Below, piece after piece: positions 13,854 through 26,039 of a DNA stretch of 64,000 nt. Position 1 is the first letter of the stretch; each line of letters begins with the position of its first letter. The stretch covers positions 1,205,001 to 1,269,000 of the forward strand of contig WAEK01000010.1 in NCBI GenBank assembly GCA_011634665.1, written 5' to 3'. Under the pieces are notes generated by a model. The model made no database searches and was not told the origin of the DNA. It worked only from the letters and a program-made list of their open reading frames with translations. This stretch comes from Mortierella sp. BCC40632 (taxonomy: Eukaryota; Mortierellomycota; Mortierellomycetes; Mortierellales; Mortierellaceae). A program made the position numbers and the translations under genes.

Positions 13854-15978
13854 GAAAAAGTCGCCACTCATGGGTTGGCTCTCTTTTCTCTTTCTCTGTC
13901 TCTGTTTCTTTCACTTTGCTGACATTCAAACCTCTGCTTCTTTAACAGATCTCCATACAATCTACTGGATCTGATCACGTTTACGTATCCACTTGCAACA
14001 AGTATCCACCAGATTGTCAACATTGTGCGTGGTGATAAGAATGCTACCACTGCTGATTTTAGTTTCAGTGTTGTTCTTGTGTTTTTACACTTGGTAAGTA
14101 AATAGCGATATATGCGATAAACAATAGCAAAATAATAATAGAAAGGATGAGTAGCTAGTCAACGAGACAGGACCTCAGATGCTTACAACTCTTTTTCTTT
14201 TTTTCTTTTTCTGACCAACCACCCTTAGCTGGCTGAGCTCCGAGTGAGCGATACCGTGTGCAAGTACATCACCATCATGTTTAGCATCTTTCGAGAGATC
14301 AAGGTGTTCTTTATGGTGCTTACAGCGAGCATGGTTTTTTTTGCAATTGCTATCGTCCATGTTGTTCATGGAGGAGTGAGCCCATCAGGTGGACCGGTCG
14401 GAACCAACTTTCCAGACAACTTTCTTGGAGCCCTCAGTACTGTATACTTGATGATGGTAAGGTTCCTGACCAGCGGATATTCAAGATAGAGAGTCCCTCC
14501 TGATTTTTTGACTGGGCGGATCAAATGTTTGATAGAGTGACATTGCATAGCTCTAACCAACACTCCTTTCCTACCTTCGGATACAGGGAGGACGGTATGA
14601 CCCTCTGAACAACGACATGTATGTGGACGGCGATGGAAAGACCGAAGCCTCGTACAAGAATGGACCCCTCCTGTTGATGGTGATGGTGTACTTTACATTC
14701 TCGTCAATCCTGATGCTCAATGTGTTGATTGGTAAGCCAATAGAGAAATGAGGAGCAGAATGGACTGTCTCATCGCTCAGCTGGATTTGACTTTTTTTTT
14801 GGTGTATCCGACTACTTGACTGAATGATCTTTCTTCTCTTTTCTTTTCTTTCTTGTCTTTTCTTCTCTTTTCTTTCTTTCTCTTTTCATCTCGCAAAAGG
14901 CTTGATCAACAATGCTTTTGTCAAAGCCGACGACGGATGGAGGCAGGTATGGCTCGAGAACAGGCTTCGGTATGTCGAGAATGCCGAGAATATGTCGTAC
15001 CACATCCCTGGTAAGTAATCAGAACTCGTCTGCCATCTTGATGTTTTTCAAAGAATTGGGTGGTGTAAGAGAGAAATGGTCGTCTTGATAGGCTGTAGCT
15101 GATGTTTTTTTTATCGTTTTTCTTCGCGATCGTGTGCTCCTTGAAAAGGTTTCCGTGAGACATTCAATTGGTTCCCCAACATGGTCTACTACACGGCCAC
15201 CTCATACCAGGTGAAGCAGTACAGGCAACAGGTGACCGAGAAGGACAAGATTATTTTTGAGAAAACCCCCGCTGAATGGCCCTCCAAGTCGACAAATGCC
15301 AAGGATGCTGAAAAGACTGACAAGATCAGGGGGTTGGAAGAGGCACTCGCCAAACAGAATCAAGTCCTGTTAGATGAGTTCACGAGTATGAAGGAGCGGT
15401 TCACCCAGCAGGAACAGGGTCTCGTGGGACTCCAACATACTATTTCAAATCAACAAGAGGCACTCGACAAACGGAACCAAGTCATGCTGGATGAGTTCAT
15501 GAGTGTGAAGACGCAGATCACTCAACAGGAACAGTCTCTCAAGGAAATCCTACAAGGTATTTCAGATGGGATCCGGGATTCGAACATGGATTGGCAAAAC
15601 AAGCAACTGGATCAGAATAAGCAACTGGAAAAGCGCCTCGAGGAACTCCAACAAAAAGATTTAGAGGAACTCAAGAATTTGACCAATGAATTACGACTCA
15701 AGCAAGAAAATCTGAATTCGTCTCTGAAAGGCAGCATCTTGGGATCGCTTGACCCTATCAGAGAATTCTGCGCGGAGGTCTTGGAGGTGAAAAAAGATAC
15801 CACAGGAGTGAAGGCGGATCTCTCCGTGATGAAGAACTCTATTTCCGAGACGCATGCGGACTTGGCTAATTTGACTTCAAAGCTAGCCGCACTCCAGAGT
15901 GATGTCACTAGACTGGCTAGGGGAACTCAAGAGAGAACGACACCACAGGGCAGTGCCACAGGGTACCATGAAGCATAA
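9615..15978 (+). CDS. Channel gene A: beta-propeller-like domain fused to TRP-like six-helix channel
   Basis: Thirteen exons: 9615-9882, 9983-10058, 10144-10183, 10271-10387, 10474-10504, 10621-10770, 10863-13353, 13452-13802, 13949-14093, 14229-14456, 14587-14731, 14900-15010, 15149-15978; 1,660 residues. Residues 1-227 form a small-exon N-terminal module with motif TAFTSMEDYEAQM. The large exon 7 (about 228-1057) has repeated WDGSQTVVY-like and IWSL-like strands, suggesting a WD40-like propeller, then helical sequence. S1 is near 1062-1085 and S2 near 1093-1115. S3-S5 lie in exons 9-10, without the regular arginines of a voltage sensor. The pore reads STVYLMMGGRYDP at an exon junction and S6 ends MLNVLIGLINNAF. 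The tail is a coiled coil with a 39-residue tandem repeat. The first in-frame ATG after an upstream stop is 9615. Cation conduction at a membrane is inferred from fold; no close named homologue is recognised. Exons 2-3 were chosen to match units B and D and are the least certain. Confidence 0.8.
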
Positions 15979-16377
15979 AGCAAAGGATTTTTGTACTGCT
16001 GCCAATGAATACCAGTGATTTGTAAAACTCTAATTAAATGGCTAGAGACCATTAGTAGCAAAAGATTTGGGTATGTAGTAGTAGAGAGAGAGACAAAAAG
16101 AGCGAGAAATGACATTCGCTGACAATATAAATTCTCTTTGTATTATTCATAGCCCTTCATCTCAGAGAGGGAATGGTCACTATGATTCGCATCCCTTTAC
16201 TTCCAAGTCACTCCTTTGCATTCAACATACTATTTGATCCGGTTTCTTTAGCCTCTGCTCAAACTGAGCACAACAAACATTCAGCACATCCGCGATCGTG
16301 TCCTCGACGGCGGGCAGATCCGGAGGCTATCCTTTGCCTTGCTTCTAAAAAACCCTTGCTCATGCAACCCTGCGTGA
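15979..16377. other. Convergent intergenic region between channel genes A and B
   Basis: About 400 bases separate the stop codons of the tail-to-tail paralogues A and B. It contains a short GA-rich stretch near 16085 and no coding sequence I can support. It must hold the 3' UTRs of both genes. Confidence 0.6.
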
Positions 16378-19300
16378 TTAGATTGACTCAACGTCAGTCT
16401 CACTGTTCCTTGAACTATTGGCCTCGGAGCTATTTTTTCCCCTCTTTTCCTCCTTTATCATCGTTCCCTTGTCCTTGATCTTGATCCGTCGCCTGTATTG
16501 ATCTACTTTGTGTGCTGTTGTCGTATAGTAGACCGTCTTGGGGAACCAATTATCAAACTTCTCGCGGAAGCCTGTTTCAAGTTTAAGGAGAGAGAGAGAG
16601 ACAACAGATGGGTTCATCAGAACGGTCAGTTTTGAGACTCATAAAAGAAAGCCATCAGTCTATCCAACCCTTCCATTTACTGAAAATGTCAACGGCGAGC
16701 ATAGAAAGACTACTAACCTGGAATATGGTACGACATATTCTCTGCACTCTCGACATACCGGAGTCTGTTTTCAAGCCACACCTGGCGCCATGAGGTGTCA
16801 CCTTCAACAAAGGCCACGTTGATCAGAGCTAGAAGAAAGTGTGAGTTGAATCAGAGTGAATGGTCAGACTATGGTCGCGCATTTCTTAGGAGGATTCGAT
16901 TTAGAGACCAAGAGACTACACGAGTGTTGACACACCCTCGACCAATTGTTCAATCATTCTCTTACCAATCAGGACATTGAGCATCAACACAGATGTGAAT
17001 GTAAAGTATATCATCACCATCACTAGGAGAGACCAGCTCCGGAAGGCTGGTCGAAGTGTGGTGCCTTCTTGACTCTCTGTGCCATCGTCATCCCATATGA
17101 GATCATCTGAGAACGGGTCAAATCGACCACCCTGTTCCAAAAGACACAAGAGTTAGTCGGGTGTATCGCGGTCAGACATGGACAAATTTGATCCGCATAG
17201 AATTACAACAAAGACAACAACTAGTCATTACCATCATCAGGTATACAGCAGTGATAGTGCCGAAAAAATTGTTTGGAAAGTGTGCTCCTGATCCTCCTGC
17301 TCTGCTGTCGACAACTCCGTGGAGGACATGTAGAATTGCGATGGAGAAGAATAGCACTCCACTCGCAAACACTACAAAAAATGTCCTGATCTTTTGTAGG
17401 ATCCCAAAAACGATGGTAATATACTTACAGACCGTCACACTCACTCGTAGTTCTGCTAACTGATCGCCAGTAAGGAGAACCATAGTTTTGTTGCAAAGAG
17501 TGACAAAAAGGAGGAGGGGGGGAGGAGGTCAACGACAGAGGTTAGGGGACAGTAACATGTGTGGAATGATCAGCGCCAGCGAACGTGGTCCATTGATGGA
17601 TCGTATCCCACTACTTACGAGGTGAAGAAATACGAGCACAACGCAAAAACTATAATCTGTTGTCACTCCCTCTGTGTTGTTGCGAAGCAAGTTGACAACT
17701 TGGTGGATACTTGTACCGAGTGGGTAGAGATACATGGCCACATCTAGTATATTGTACGGAGATCTAGAAGACCGGAGTTGGTCAAATAAGGGAGCGATGG
17801 GTTTTTTTAAAACGAACAGTACTCGCACTAAGAACTGATACAATCTTTTAAGGATGATTTACCTAAAGTGGCGAGACCTTGTTTTCATCAACTTTGGCCA
17901 GATTTGTCTTGGCTCTGCCTGCTCCTTATTTTGGGTTGGTAAAGGTGGGTAAGAGGTTGACATTAGCTTGGGAAACAAGTCACTAGCGCAACCTTTTTTT
18001 TTTTTTTTTTTTTTTTCTCCTTCCCGAGTCCTGGGATTACTTACTTGGCCCTGACCTCCATCTGATGCCTCATCTGTAGAATCCTGACCATGTCCAGAGT
18101 TTTCTACTCTGCCGTCAAGATCCAATTCATATCGACTCTCTCTCCATTGAAGAAATTCGAGCCACAAAAATACACAAGAGAAGACGCAAATCGCTATAAA
18201 CACCCCTAATAACGAAGCTCTGTGTGGGTTGTAGACTTGAAGGAGCGCCGCAGTAATGATCAGGGTATAGTAGACACACTGCGTGACAAACCGTAGTAGC
18301 CAAAGCCCAAACACAAACGTATTCCTAGTGTAAGAAGAAGAGATATCCGAGTTAAATGAGACCTCATATTACTAATTTTGGGTCGAACTGCCAAGTTTTT
18401 AACTGCCTACCATTTGTATTGTGTTGCTGCTTCGATAGCCGGGTTGTCAAGAAAGTCCACACTGTAGTATCGAGATTGGATGAATACATGAGTTGTTGGA
18501 TTCAGATTAAACAATACCATGTGGTACAGTATTTTTGGCCATGTCAGCTTTGACTCGGTGGTAGACCTAAAAGACCTTGAAGAGCCCCCCTTGTCCTCTC
18601 GAAAAGACCACAAAAGATTGGTCGGTGCGACAAAGATCTCCCCGGAAAAATGGATATATGGTTGGCTAGAAGTTCGGTCCTGAAAGTGAAATTGGAGAAT
18701 GGCGTCCTTGTGCTCGTAGGTTTTGAGGTGAGCTTGACCCCAGAGCTGCCAGAGAGATCGAGAAGGTATGATCTTGAAGTGTTTGCTAGTGCGCTCTCGG
18801 GTGCCCCATTCGATGTAGGCAAAGGCCCTCGAGATGCGGAGCGCATCGTCTGGAAATCCAGGCGAGAGGTCATCCATGCATTCAAGGAAGAGTAGGAGGA
18901 ACGTAATATCTCTCCGACTCTGTGCCTTTTCAATACAATATGCGGAGAGAATTCGAATCACTAGGATGGCCTGGCGATCATCTCTTGCCTTCTTGAGCAT
19001 GATCTTGATTGGGTTGCCTCCACTTGTATAGTCTGGATGTGGTACCCAATTGTTCTCGGTGCTCGACTGAAGTAGCCCATTCATAAGTTTTTTGAACCTA
19101 TCATGGTCCTGAAACGTCCACCCCTGGCATAGAGATGAAATAACGGACCTGGAATGATCCTGAGGGTATGGATACTTGTTGATCCTTGCTCGCAGATATC
19201 GAACAACTCCTTTGGGCACGTCTCGATCCGTTATAATTCTTCTCTGACTTAAAGTGCCAGTGCTATACAGGAACTCGTCTGCTCTCTGCGGTGTAAAGAC

Positions 19301-22300
19301 ATCCTCGGGATCCAGCCTAGCTGTTTCTCCACAGGCTCGGATTGTTATCGGTCCCCAACAGAAGCAGATGCCTATGGAGCAATCCCAGCGCGTGGCATAT
19401 TCCCTTCTATTTTGTCGTATTTGTTCTGCAAGCGGATTGTTGGGGTCGAGTCTCCAGTATGACAATGGCTCAAGATCATCATCGAAAGTTCGTGGAAACC
19501 TCCAGACAGAACAGTAGAGGTTAGATTTTTCTGCTCCGATGGCCACAATCTGCGAGTGTTCTTCAGAAATGTAGAACCTTTCAGCGTCTAATTGAACAAC
19601 CTTCCATCGATCATTGTCAAACTTTGTTTCAACCGTCAGTCTCCGGAATCCTGCTTCTTTGTTCGTTGACAATTTGCGGCTCCCCTCTTGAAACTTTACT
19701 ACTTTCTCTTCTTTGACTTCGTTCAGCATTTTGGCTTCAGGCATACACCCAAAAGCACAGGACGGTTGACCGCTGGGGTTGCGCGAGATATCTTCGACGA
19801 ATGAGATCTCGAGGGTTGAGTGATGACGACTAGCGATGACAGTAGACTTAGCGCAGAATCCTTGAGGCTCCATTTGAGGATTAATAGGATGCAGAGCATA
19901 AAATCCATGAGGTGATACCAAGATGTTTTGCTGGAGTGACATTGTGGTTGAGCTCACGACAGTGAGTGTGCATTGGTAAGCATCCTTTTCCTGTTGTTTG
20001 TAAACCATGCTGTCCCGTCCAAGAAATCCAACCCAATCTCTATTGGGAGAGTCGATCCTCTGGACGATCTTCCCCTCATGTGCTCTGTAACAGGACAGGG
20101 AATTCTCTGTCAAAACTGCAACGGTGCGCCCGCCGCAGGAAACAAAGAAACTCTTGATTTTGTGGACGGAATCAATAGTGCAAAGTTTACGCCCGTCCCT
20201 CAGGCACCAAACTGAGAGTTGGTACGGCGATTGATAAGATACATAGATCCCCTGGACCATGGTGAGGTTGGAGTGGTAGATGAAGTTCCAGTCTAGGATA
20301 GCTGAAATCCTGATTCTACGGCTTATCGCCCATGTATCTCTTGTAGTATATACCAAGAGATTCGTCCCATCACAGGTTACAAATCGCTCCGAGTCGTTGC
20401 CCCATTGACTTGTGGATATACTAGTAAACCTAGCTCTTCCTTTGAAAGACCGGAACTCCGCAAATTGACTAGAAATGCCTGGAATGGCGAGGAGAACCTG
20501 TTGTTGAGAGCCCTGTAAATCAGTCTGAATGACGCTTGGAGGGCGGCAGGTGTATATCTCGACAGGATGCCCTCTCGAGTTTTGGTCTCCATACACTACG
20601 ATCTGAGACCCATCCCAAGAGACTGAAAAGTGAATATTCATAGAGTCCTCATTATCCCAGTTTATGACCGTGCTTGCGATTGAGACAGTAGTTGGGGTTG
20701 GATAGGCTGTTGGAGGAGGGTCATTTCTCTCCAGGTCCAGTTTCCATAGATCGAGCTGAAGCCGGTCCTTAGTCCGTGAAAATGTCACCAAATGCGATCC
20801 TGACATCGAAATTGCATAGCCTCTAATAATGGCTAGAGTTGGCTGCTCGTTCCGTTGATCGTTGTTGTGGTGCCAAATCCTGATGGACTTTCTTGGCGGA
20901 GGTGTTTCTGGAAGAATAACATCTGAAATTTGGAAACACTAATCATTTTAGTAAATGAGCGGAGCAACAACTGGTACCATAATGTAATAGTCTAGCACTC
21001 ATAGCAACATACCATATAATCGCTCCTCAGGAATAGCTGAGAGAAACTCAACATAGCACAAAAGCACCGATCCAGGTCGTGAAGGATCCCTGTGGTTTAA
21101 GTAGAGAAGAGAACAGTCCCCGTTTATCTGAGCACGCATGAGTACTCTAACGAACAACGTTCGCTCTCCTAACCTAGATAATTCTGTAGAATGAACGAGT
21201 CAGCAACTGAAACATCTGTCTTTCGATAGAGGCTTTGGGGAGAAGGATTATACAGCTATAGAACTTACCACCTTCGTTACGAATCGATCCGAGAGCAATT
21301 TTCTATAATGAAGGAGAGAGAGAGAGAGAAAAAAAAAAGATTGAGTACAAGCCGTCAGAGTCTTGACATACGAAAAGTTTACCTCTTTTGATAGAACCGC
21401 GACAATGACCATGTCTTTACCTGGTCGTCTATGGTGATACCCTTTACACGCGCCGATTTGCGGTTAAGTATGAAACAAAACACTGCGTAGTACAGTTTTT
21501 TGGAACCCCTAAAACGCTATTGCTTATCTGAACTGCTATGTCAGTAAAAAAAAAAAAACCTTGGTAGGGGCTTGGACTGAAAGACGAATTGGTCAACCTA
21601 CCCAAAATTTGTCACCTCCTTCGATTCGCACAGGAGCAGAGTATTCCCTATCATAGATATAGAGGAAGGGAGGAGGAGGAGGAGGAAAGAGATTCATGTC
21701 AGATAAGGATGATAGTCAAGAAGAGTAGACAGGACAGCGCTCCCTCCTCCCCCTCCCCCATTGATGTGCAACTGAATAGATCCGCAGTTAGACAGCCTAC
21801 TTACTTGCTCGAGTCTCGATAATATCCTTCAGTCATGTTTCCTGTCTTCATAAACACCTTTGACTCTACTCGCAAGATTCCAATTCGTGTTGGAGCATTT
21901 ACATTTTAGCCCTGCATCCTCTCCACCACCATTTAGAAAACGGATGAATATCAATGGAGGGCATCTTTTTCCGTAATCTAACTTACGATTTGGACTTGCT
22001 GATAGTTCTTCCTCTGTTTCTCTCTCGTACTCTTCAACGCTTAAGTACCTTGGTGCTAGAGGCTCCCCAGTGCTCGAGTACCTCCCCCTTTGGGAATTCG
22101 TATTAGAGTTTACACTTTGTTCATATTCGGGAGATGATGTCTCTCTCTCGTCACTTTGGTAGGGAGGGGAATAAGGGATGGGCGCTGGACTCTGAAGTGG
22201 GAACGGTTGTCTGACTGAACTTGTCATGGTTGATGGACTCGACCATCCAGCGTTGGGAGACCCAGCAACGTCATCTGCGACACGTCCAATATTTGGATCC

Positions 22301-22386
22301 GGATTGAGATTCGCCATTTCGATGCGAGTCTCATTTGGCCTGGGTGGACTAGTCGATGCTGTGAAAGGGAAAGAATCTTCGGACAT
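16378..22386 (-). CDS. Channel gene B: beta-propeller-like domain fused to TRP-like channel
   Basis: Exons on the - strand, 5' to 3': 22386-21987, 21841-21805, 21647-21602, 21508-21421, 21302-21269, 21183-21013, 20922-18411, 18324-17863, 17763-17619, 17459-17232, 17131-16966, 16828-16718, 16571-16378; about 1,530 residues. It is a paralogue of A with the same exon order and phases. The N-terminal module has RYLSVEEYE; the large exon has FSVSWDGSQIVVY; S1 begins NTFVFGLWLLRF; the filter region is YLMMGGRFDP; S6 is SVLMLNVLIG. The C-terminus stops about 45 residues after YYTTTAHKVDQYRRR, so the long coiled coil of A is absent. The fourth exon is 88 bases where phase predicts 87, with an A6 run (plus-strand T 21496-21501) as the likely extra base: a possible frameshift or sequencing error. 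The 462-base eighth exon contains a poly-A run coding Lys and may hide a short intron. Start 22386 is the first in-frame ATG. Confidence 0.75.
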
Positions 22387-22511
22387 AACTGGATGGCTAT
22401 GCTGATGGGATGGATGAAATGAAGGAACAAAATACACAAAGTGTTGAGAAGAAGATGGTGGAGAATTTCGTTTCTTTGATCGTGCGTGTTTGCAATCGAA
22501 GCCAAGGCGCC

Positions 22512-22519
22512 CTTTTATA
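22512..22519 (-). promoter_or_regulatory. TATA box of channel gene B
   Basis: TATAAAAG on the - strand lies about 126 bases upstream of the ATG at 22386. A position 50-150 bases before the start codon is typical for a fungal TATA element. Confidence 0.5.
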
Positions 22520-23999
22520 CTGTGTCACTGAAGATTGCCAAGCTTGAGCCCGGGTATGTTGACTTACCGGTGTAGGCTGCGGGTTACGAGCCATGAGAAA
22601 GTAGCATCACTCGGCCAGAAGAGATTGTGCTCAATGAGCCACTGTTGGACTTCAAGGGTGTAGAACGGAATGATATCGACAGCCTAGAAACGCAGTGTTG
22701 TGCCTGCGTTCGGATGTCCATTGTATATTCTTGGCAGAGTGACTAAAACGATAAGTGAAAAGGGGGAGGGGGGTGACTCGAGTGGCAAACGCGATAAGTG
22801 AATTGAGGCGGAGAACTCAGAGTTCGAGATGCTGCGGAGACACGACGCGTTGTGATCGGAAATGAAGAGTGTGCCTGGCGAAGCATTGTTTGTTTGTTAT
22901 TTTTATTTCATGGCAGTCAGTCCTGCATTCAATATGTAATCCATGTAGGATGACTTCAGGATCTAGACCTGAGACCGACTTTCCTCTTCTGCATTCTACT
23001 CTAGAACTTTAAACATGGACGCTCCGTGGCAAGCACAGTTTAAGTATGTCTGTTTGAGCTATTTGTGATTGGATGAATGCTTCCCACCCGCTATACCATT
23101 TAATCATCGCAAGGTTACCGATATTCTTTTCTTTGGACCTAATCGATAGACAGAAGACAGAAGACTGCGGTCTAGGTCCGAAGGACTTGTGGGCGCGGTA
23201 TTCTTGGTCAACACTATGGAAACCTCAAAACAAAATGCACAAAAGAGGCTGATCAGGGAGTCAGGGGCATTCGTCAGCAAGATACTATTGGTTGGGTCTA
23301 GGTCTGCTGTCGGTTACCTGAGCGGACCAGTGTAACAACAAGTAGTCGCCAATGGGAGACTCCTTGACCCAGAGATTGAAAAATTGTCAGCGAGTCTATG
23401 GTGGCAATTCGAACTTTCAAAGGCAAAGAGCTAGAGGCAAGCAACTGAATGAGTCGGATAAAACTTTAAGAGGAGGCCAACAGAATAAATGTTGGTCATT
23501 GTGTAAGGTTTGAGAGTAGCTGCAACACATGCTCGGCTGTACCAGCCCATGCTCGAAAGTTTGTTATTGACAGAAGCTCTGACAAAGCAGAGGCGCATCG
23601 GACTCCCTTGCACCCTGGAGTGGAGTGTTTACCGTCACTTCTGTAGAAACACAATTTACCGACAATCTCTACCAAATCCTTCACCTTTCCGCGAACCACA
23701 TTCAAGAGCAAATAGGGAGTATGTACTGGATTGGGAGTCTTTTTTTTTTCTATTCGCTTGACCAGTTACACAAGCTGTGAAAGTCTCCACGCGGAAAAAA
23801 AAACACGTAAAAGTCATATAATTTTTAGTTGGAGACTTGACTTCCATTGGCTGAATGGAGCTCTCCCTTCCTCTCTCTCCTCCTCTCTTTCTCTTCTTCC
23901 TCCCCCTCCCCCTCGCCCTCGCCCTTGTCGAGAGAGCCTTCATGCCCCCCGAAACCTTGCCACTCCCTTCCCAGTTTTCTTCCAAAGCCGTCTCCGCGC
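22520..23999. other. Upstream flank of gene B without supported genes
   Basis: Mostly non-repetitive sequence with stop codons in all frames. A CT-rich block lies near 23860-23930. Short open frames show no recognisable domain. Decayed traces of a further channel copy may begin at the right end. Confidence 0.4.
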
Positions 24000-24246
24000 A
24001 GTGATTCCAGAAGGCTGCTCTGTATGGAGATCTGTAGGGCGGAGAGTATGAATGCAACAAACTGACCCAACTTGTAAACAAGAGCATAGCCCTTCCTCTC
24101 TCCACTTTTAGAGTTTCAATGACCTCACGACAGCCTGTGAATCACTCTGGCGGATCGCACTATTAGAGTGGCCTGAAGCAATCTTCACTCTACTGCCAGG
24201 ATGACAAGGTTGACACCAAGGATAAGGTTGTTTATGAGAATAGTCG
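24000..24246 (+). pseudogene. Possible relic of the last two exons of another channel copy
   Basis: On the + strand, sequence from about 24018 reads LCMEICRAESMNA, which resembles the LRYVENAENMSYH segment after S6 in units A-C. About 150 bases further on, 24195-24246 reads KVDTKDKVVYENS, resembling QVTEKDKIIFEK at the start of the last exon in A. Order, orientation and spacing match exons 12-13 of A, but stops and frame changes intervene and no complete exon survives. The similarity is weak, so this is a tentative pseudogene call. Confidence 0.3.
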
Positions 24247-24350
24247 GTGATTACATAAAATGGATAATACTAGCAGCATTGGCATGGAGGCCCATTGGAT
24301 TCCTTCTGTCGACAAAAAAAAATCCCACTAATTAGGAATACTTGCAAAGT

Positions 24351-25986
24351 TTACTTGCGCTTAGGAGAGAGTCCCACCTGCATCGCCTCCAACTCGGCTT
24401 CCAGAGCCTTGATATGAGAGTGCTCGGCCTCCAAGTCCTTGTTCAAGCGGTCACGCTCAGCAATAAGCTAGTAAAAACGATGGACAATACAGCTCTCTAT
24501 TAGTATCTTATAATAACATCCTGACGTACTGTCTTTGCACCCACAAGCGCTTCTCCTGTTGCTGTCAAGTTCACAATCCTGCCTGGCATTTGTCCTTACC
24601 TGCTGTTCCCAAGAACGGAAGCGGTTCTCTTCTTGTCGGACCTGCTCCGTGAATCGCTTGCGAAGGGCCTCCTCCTCTTCCTTCCACTTGGGGTTGGTCA
24701 CAGTCTTGGTCTTGGGCTCACCAATCTTGCGAGTCTCCATCTGAGCATGCCGGTAGTTCTCATAATGGGTTTCCTCTGTCGAGCTGATCAGATCCAGCAT
24801 GTGGGTACGAATCAACAGCTGTCGGAGTTTCTTGAAGTCACAGTGATCTTCGTTCTCGACTAGAGTTTCAACAGTGTCCAAAAAAAACGGTATCGAGAGA
24901 AGAATATTAGACCACTGTATATGGGCATTACCAACGGTCATAAAGAGGTAAAAAAAAAAAAAAAAAAACATATTACCTTCAGCAACTCCCCAGGAGTACT
25001 GACGACCCTTAACCGAACGACCATCAACTGTCATCACATCATCTGTGCTTCCAATGATAGCAAATGGCATTGCGGTCTATTCATAAACAAAGAAAAAGGG
25101 AAAAAAAGGTGTCAGGCTCAACATATTGGCTCTTTCAACAACAGTAACAAAAAAAATCTGAGCAAAGGGATTGGCGATAGCTACTCACCATGATGCTCAT
25201 GTTGCGCTTTGTGCTTGACTCGTCTTCGCTGTCGATGGGGAAGGTGTAGCACTGAATGTTTTGAGCCGCAAGGACTTCCAAGACCTATTGTCAAGACAAA
25301 AGATGCTCCGGGGTCAGATTTCTTTTTCGTGCGATGAACTCTAGAGAGCACTCTTCTCTTTTTTTTTGCGCCAGGGCTCAGTTCGTCTGCTCTCTCTCTC
25401 ACTCACTCACACACTCTCTCTCCCCCATTCTCCTGTACACGCGGATTCATTCGATAAACGACACGTACACGCTTCTTAAACTTGTGCAGGTCTGTAGGAG
25501 TCATCGTGTCGGCCTTGGCGATAACTGGGATGAGGTTCACACGGGTTCCGAGGCGCTTCATGACCTCGATATCCAAAGGCTTGAGGGTGTGTCCTGTGGG
25601 ACGGATAAAGTACAAGCAGCAGTGGACGCGCATATCAATCAACTCATGGCGCTTTGGCTGGTGCTCTTGGCGCATGTAGGACTCGTGCTGGTCGTCAATA
25701 AAGTCGATGATGGGGATCCAGCTGTCGCGATTGTTGGTGTAGTCACCGAATCCGGGCGTGTCGATCACAGAGAGCTTGACGTTGAATTGCTTCTCCTCCA
25801 GCTCTATGGTCAGCATGGTTTGGCGGGTCATAGAAAGAGAGAGAGAGAGAGAAAGAGAGAGAGGAGGGAGGATGAGAATGAAATAGAGTTAATTGATCCT
25901 GTCTTCTACATGCTTGAGAGCACTAAGCAGGTCCTCTCCTACTGTTTACTCTTTTGTGAGGGACCCGGGCTTGGTCGGTCTCTTTA

Positions 25987-26039
<53 letters not shown>

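Noticed and set aside
21805..21841. Apparent premature stop in the second exon of channel gene B
   Set aside because: It appears only if an earlier acceptor is used; the acceptor at 21842 gives a short exon in the phase shared with unit D and no stop.
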